Source: an uncultured Schlesneria sp.
Lineage (GTDB): Bacteria > Planctomycetota > Planctomycetia > Planctomycetales > Planctomycetaceae
Reading direction: 5' to 3'
DNA: 64,000 nt
Assembly: GCA_903840265.1 (NCBI GenBank)
Contig: CAIMFH010000010.1
Location: 1 to 64,000 of the forward strand
Shown: piece after piece, positions 62,993-64,000 of the stretch
Position numbering within the stretch: position 1 is the stretch's first letter
Layout of the letters: each line of letters opens with the position of its first letter
The notes under the pieces: generated by a model
The model's input: only the letters and a program-made list of their open reading frames with translations
What the model was told of the DNA's origin: nothing
The model's database searches: none
Translations under genes and position numbers: made by a program

Positions 62993-63358
62993 TCAACTAG
63001 TCGGTGACTTGCAATAGTATTCGTCTATCGCAGTGTCTCCTCCGCACCCGGTCAAGCCCCCGGTGGCCTCTTGGCTAAATCCCACGCCCTTGCATCCAGT
63101 ACATCCCGAAGCGCACCTCTGGCGCGTGGTCCCCAGTGTCGTCCACTTACCTCGCTTGTTGTAGACGTCTGCACCGTCCGCATAAACGCTTGTGAGAGCA
63201 TTAGTGTTCGGTGTGTATTGATAACAGATGCCAGTCGCACTCAAAGACGCAGTAACCTCTTTGCACCCAAGAGAGCAATTTTGCCCCGCTGAGTAAGATG
63301 TAGCCAACCCAGCCCACAGCAGGGCCAACATGCCTGCATTCCTGAACGTGTTCTTCAT
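62993..63358 (-). CDS. Small secreted Cys-rich protein of unknown function
   Basis: A 121-residue protein with a signal peptide (MLALLWAGLATSYSAGQ). The mature part has eight Cys arranged in pairs (CSLGC, then CASGCTGC), typical of disulfide-bonded small extracellular proteins. I do not recognise it. GGAG seven bases before the ATG supports the gene. It stands between the LTA-synthase-like gene and the partial gene at the window edge; the three are on the same strand but separated by 140 and 75 nt. Confidence 0.8.
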   Translation of the reverse strand: MKNTFRNAGMLALLWAGLATSYSAGQNCSLGCKEVTASLSATGICYQYTPNTNALTSVYADGADVYNKRGKWTTLGTTRQRCASGCTGCKGVGFSQEATGGLTGCGGDTAIDEYYCKSPTS

Positions 63359-63433
63359 CCAACACTCCTTGTAAAAGAGGCCTACACTGCTGACACGACG
63401 AGCCCTTTGCTGGCCGCGATTCTGCGAAAAATC

Positions 63434-64000
63434 TTACACTCTCGCTGAGCGGCCTACGCGCCAGCGTCGGTAAAGAACTAGCATAGCGACGACGAAGAGC
63501 GCGATGCTGCCAGTTACCCAGATACGTCGAGCGCTATTTACCGTGCCTGTACCAACCAATAGAGGCACGTGAGTCTCGCCATCAGGCCCAATTCGGTATC
63601 GATCTCCCCCCGGCTTCCTGTTGTCACGAACCAACAGTCCCGGTTGTCTTGCTATCGACAACTCAGAGTCTTCGATCTTGTCATTCATTGACATCGCTGC
63701 CACTTCGACAGCGAAATGCTGACAGATTTCAGAAGGAGCTTGGAGCGATTCACGCCGATAGTACGCAGAAGTCCACGATCGTGGAAACCAACCGAAAGCG
63801 TTCTCAGCGTACTGGGCATCAAATTGACAGAAGAGAACGTTGTTAAAAAAGACCTGCGATTTCACGACGGCACTGTTTCGCTCTAGATCGACCCATAGGC
63901 GATCGCGTCGCGCGCTGTAACGTTCTTCCGGCCTCGTAACATCGACAACGGCGCACTCCCGCTGATCCTGCAGAGCTTGGCCCACAAATGTTAGCGTCAG
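63434..64000 (-). CDS. Membrane-associated protein, N-terminus beyond the window
   Basis: The reading frame is open to the window edge. At least 188 residues of the C-terminal part are visible. A single hydrophobic segment (IWVTGSIALFVVAMLVLYRRW) lies near the end, followed by Arg-rich residues, so most of the protein would be on the outer side with the tail in the cytoplasm. No domain is recognised. GTG at 63985 is an internal codon, not necessarily the start. Confidence 0.7.
   Translation of the reverse strand: MTLTFVGQALQDQRECAVVDVTRPEERYSARRDRLWVDLERNSAVVKSQVFFNNVLFCQFDAQYAENAFGWFPRSWTSAYYRRESLQAPSEICQHFAVEVAAMSMNDKIEDSELSIARQPGLLVRDNRKPGGDRYRIGPDGETHVPLLVGTGTVNSARRIWVTGSIALFVVAMLVLYRRWRVGRSARV

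Overview
The window looks like a chromosomal segment of a planctomycete (phylum Planctomycetota, probably a Planctomycetaceae/Schlesneria-type relative). The inference rests on gene content: a DUF1592/DUF1588-type cytochrome-like protein with CxxCH motifs, a DUF1559 pilin-like protein, a CNPSR-type sulfatase, three SGNH hydrolases, leucine-rich-repeat proteins, a Cys/Pro/Ala-rich secreted repeat protein, and many intergenic inverted repeats. No phage, integrase, transposase, rRNA or CRISPR array is visible.

Layout. 0-5.4 kb (mostly minus): DUF1592 protein, saccharopine-dehydrogenase-family protein, LRR membrane protein. 5.4-10.9 kb (plus): an unrecognised protein, then a tight trio of a 60-residue membrane protein, a methyltransferase with a kinase-like N-terminus, and a membrane-anchored alkaline-phosphatase/sulfatase-fold enzyme. 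11-18 kb: DedA/VTT protein, Ser/Thr kinase, class II fructose-bisphosphate aldolase, SGNH hydrolase, RNase III, HtrA protease. 18.3-24.8 kb: dCTP deaminase, HAD phosphatase with SGNH hydrolase, LOG-family protein, MoxR-type AAA+ ATPase with a 623-residue partner. 25-27.9 kb: a nucleotide-sugar cassette (UDP-glucuronate 4-epimerase, UDP-xylose synthase, RmlA). 28.6-32.6 kb: Cys-rich repeat/HEAT protein, asnS, SGNH hydrolase, initiator-type tRNA-Met.

32.6-41.3 kb: SNF2 helicase and SWIM zinc-finger pair, sulfatase, divergent TetR/NmrA genes with a clear operator candidate, and two small proteins. 41.4-49 kb: bestrophin, a GntR(YtrA)-ATPase-permease ABC operon whose permease has an apparent +1 frameshift in a run of five G, and a polytopic membrane protein. 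49.4-52.8 kb: a phosphonate-degradation operon (MFS-like transporter, FAD oxidoreductase, phosphonoacetaldehyde hydrolase). 52.9-56 kb: DUF1559 pilin-like protein with a lipoprotein, divergent from a XylR-like regulator. 56-57 kb: a decay zone with an internally shortened AHSA1-like gene and a toxin-antitoxin pair whose toxin carries an in-frame stop. 57-64 kb: LRR lipoprotein, periplasmic rhodanese with a PiT-type transporter and a DUF202 protein, an LTA-synthase-like enzyme, a small secreted Cys-rich protein, and a membrane protein cut by the window edge.

The most unusual features are: the dispersed inverted-repeat elements built from ~10-nt degenerate units; a 26-nt repeat shared by two sites 47 kb apart (25/26 identical); the small-protein/kinase-like methyltransferase/sulfatase-fold trio; the protein with 66 Cys in 437 residues; and three genes showing sequence-level damage. 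No single locus can be declared a new system from sequence alone. The 7.1-10.9 kb trio and the MoxR pair at 21.8-24.8 kb are the best candidates. Start codons were adjusted from the longest open frames wherever a Shine-Dalgarno site or signal peptide justified it.
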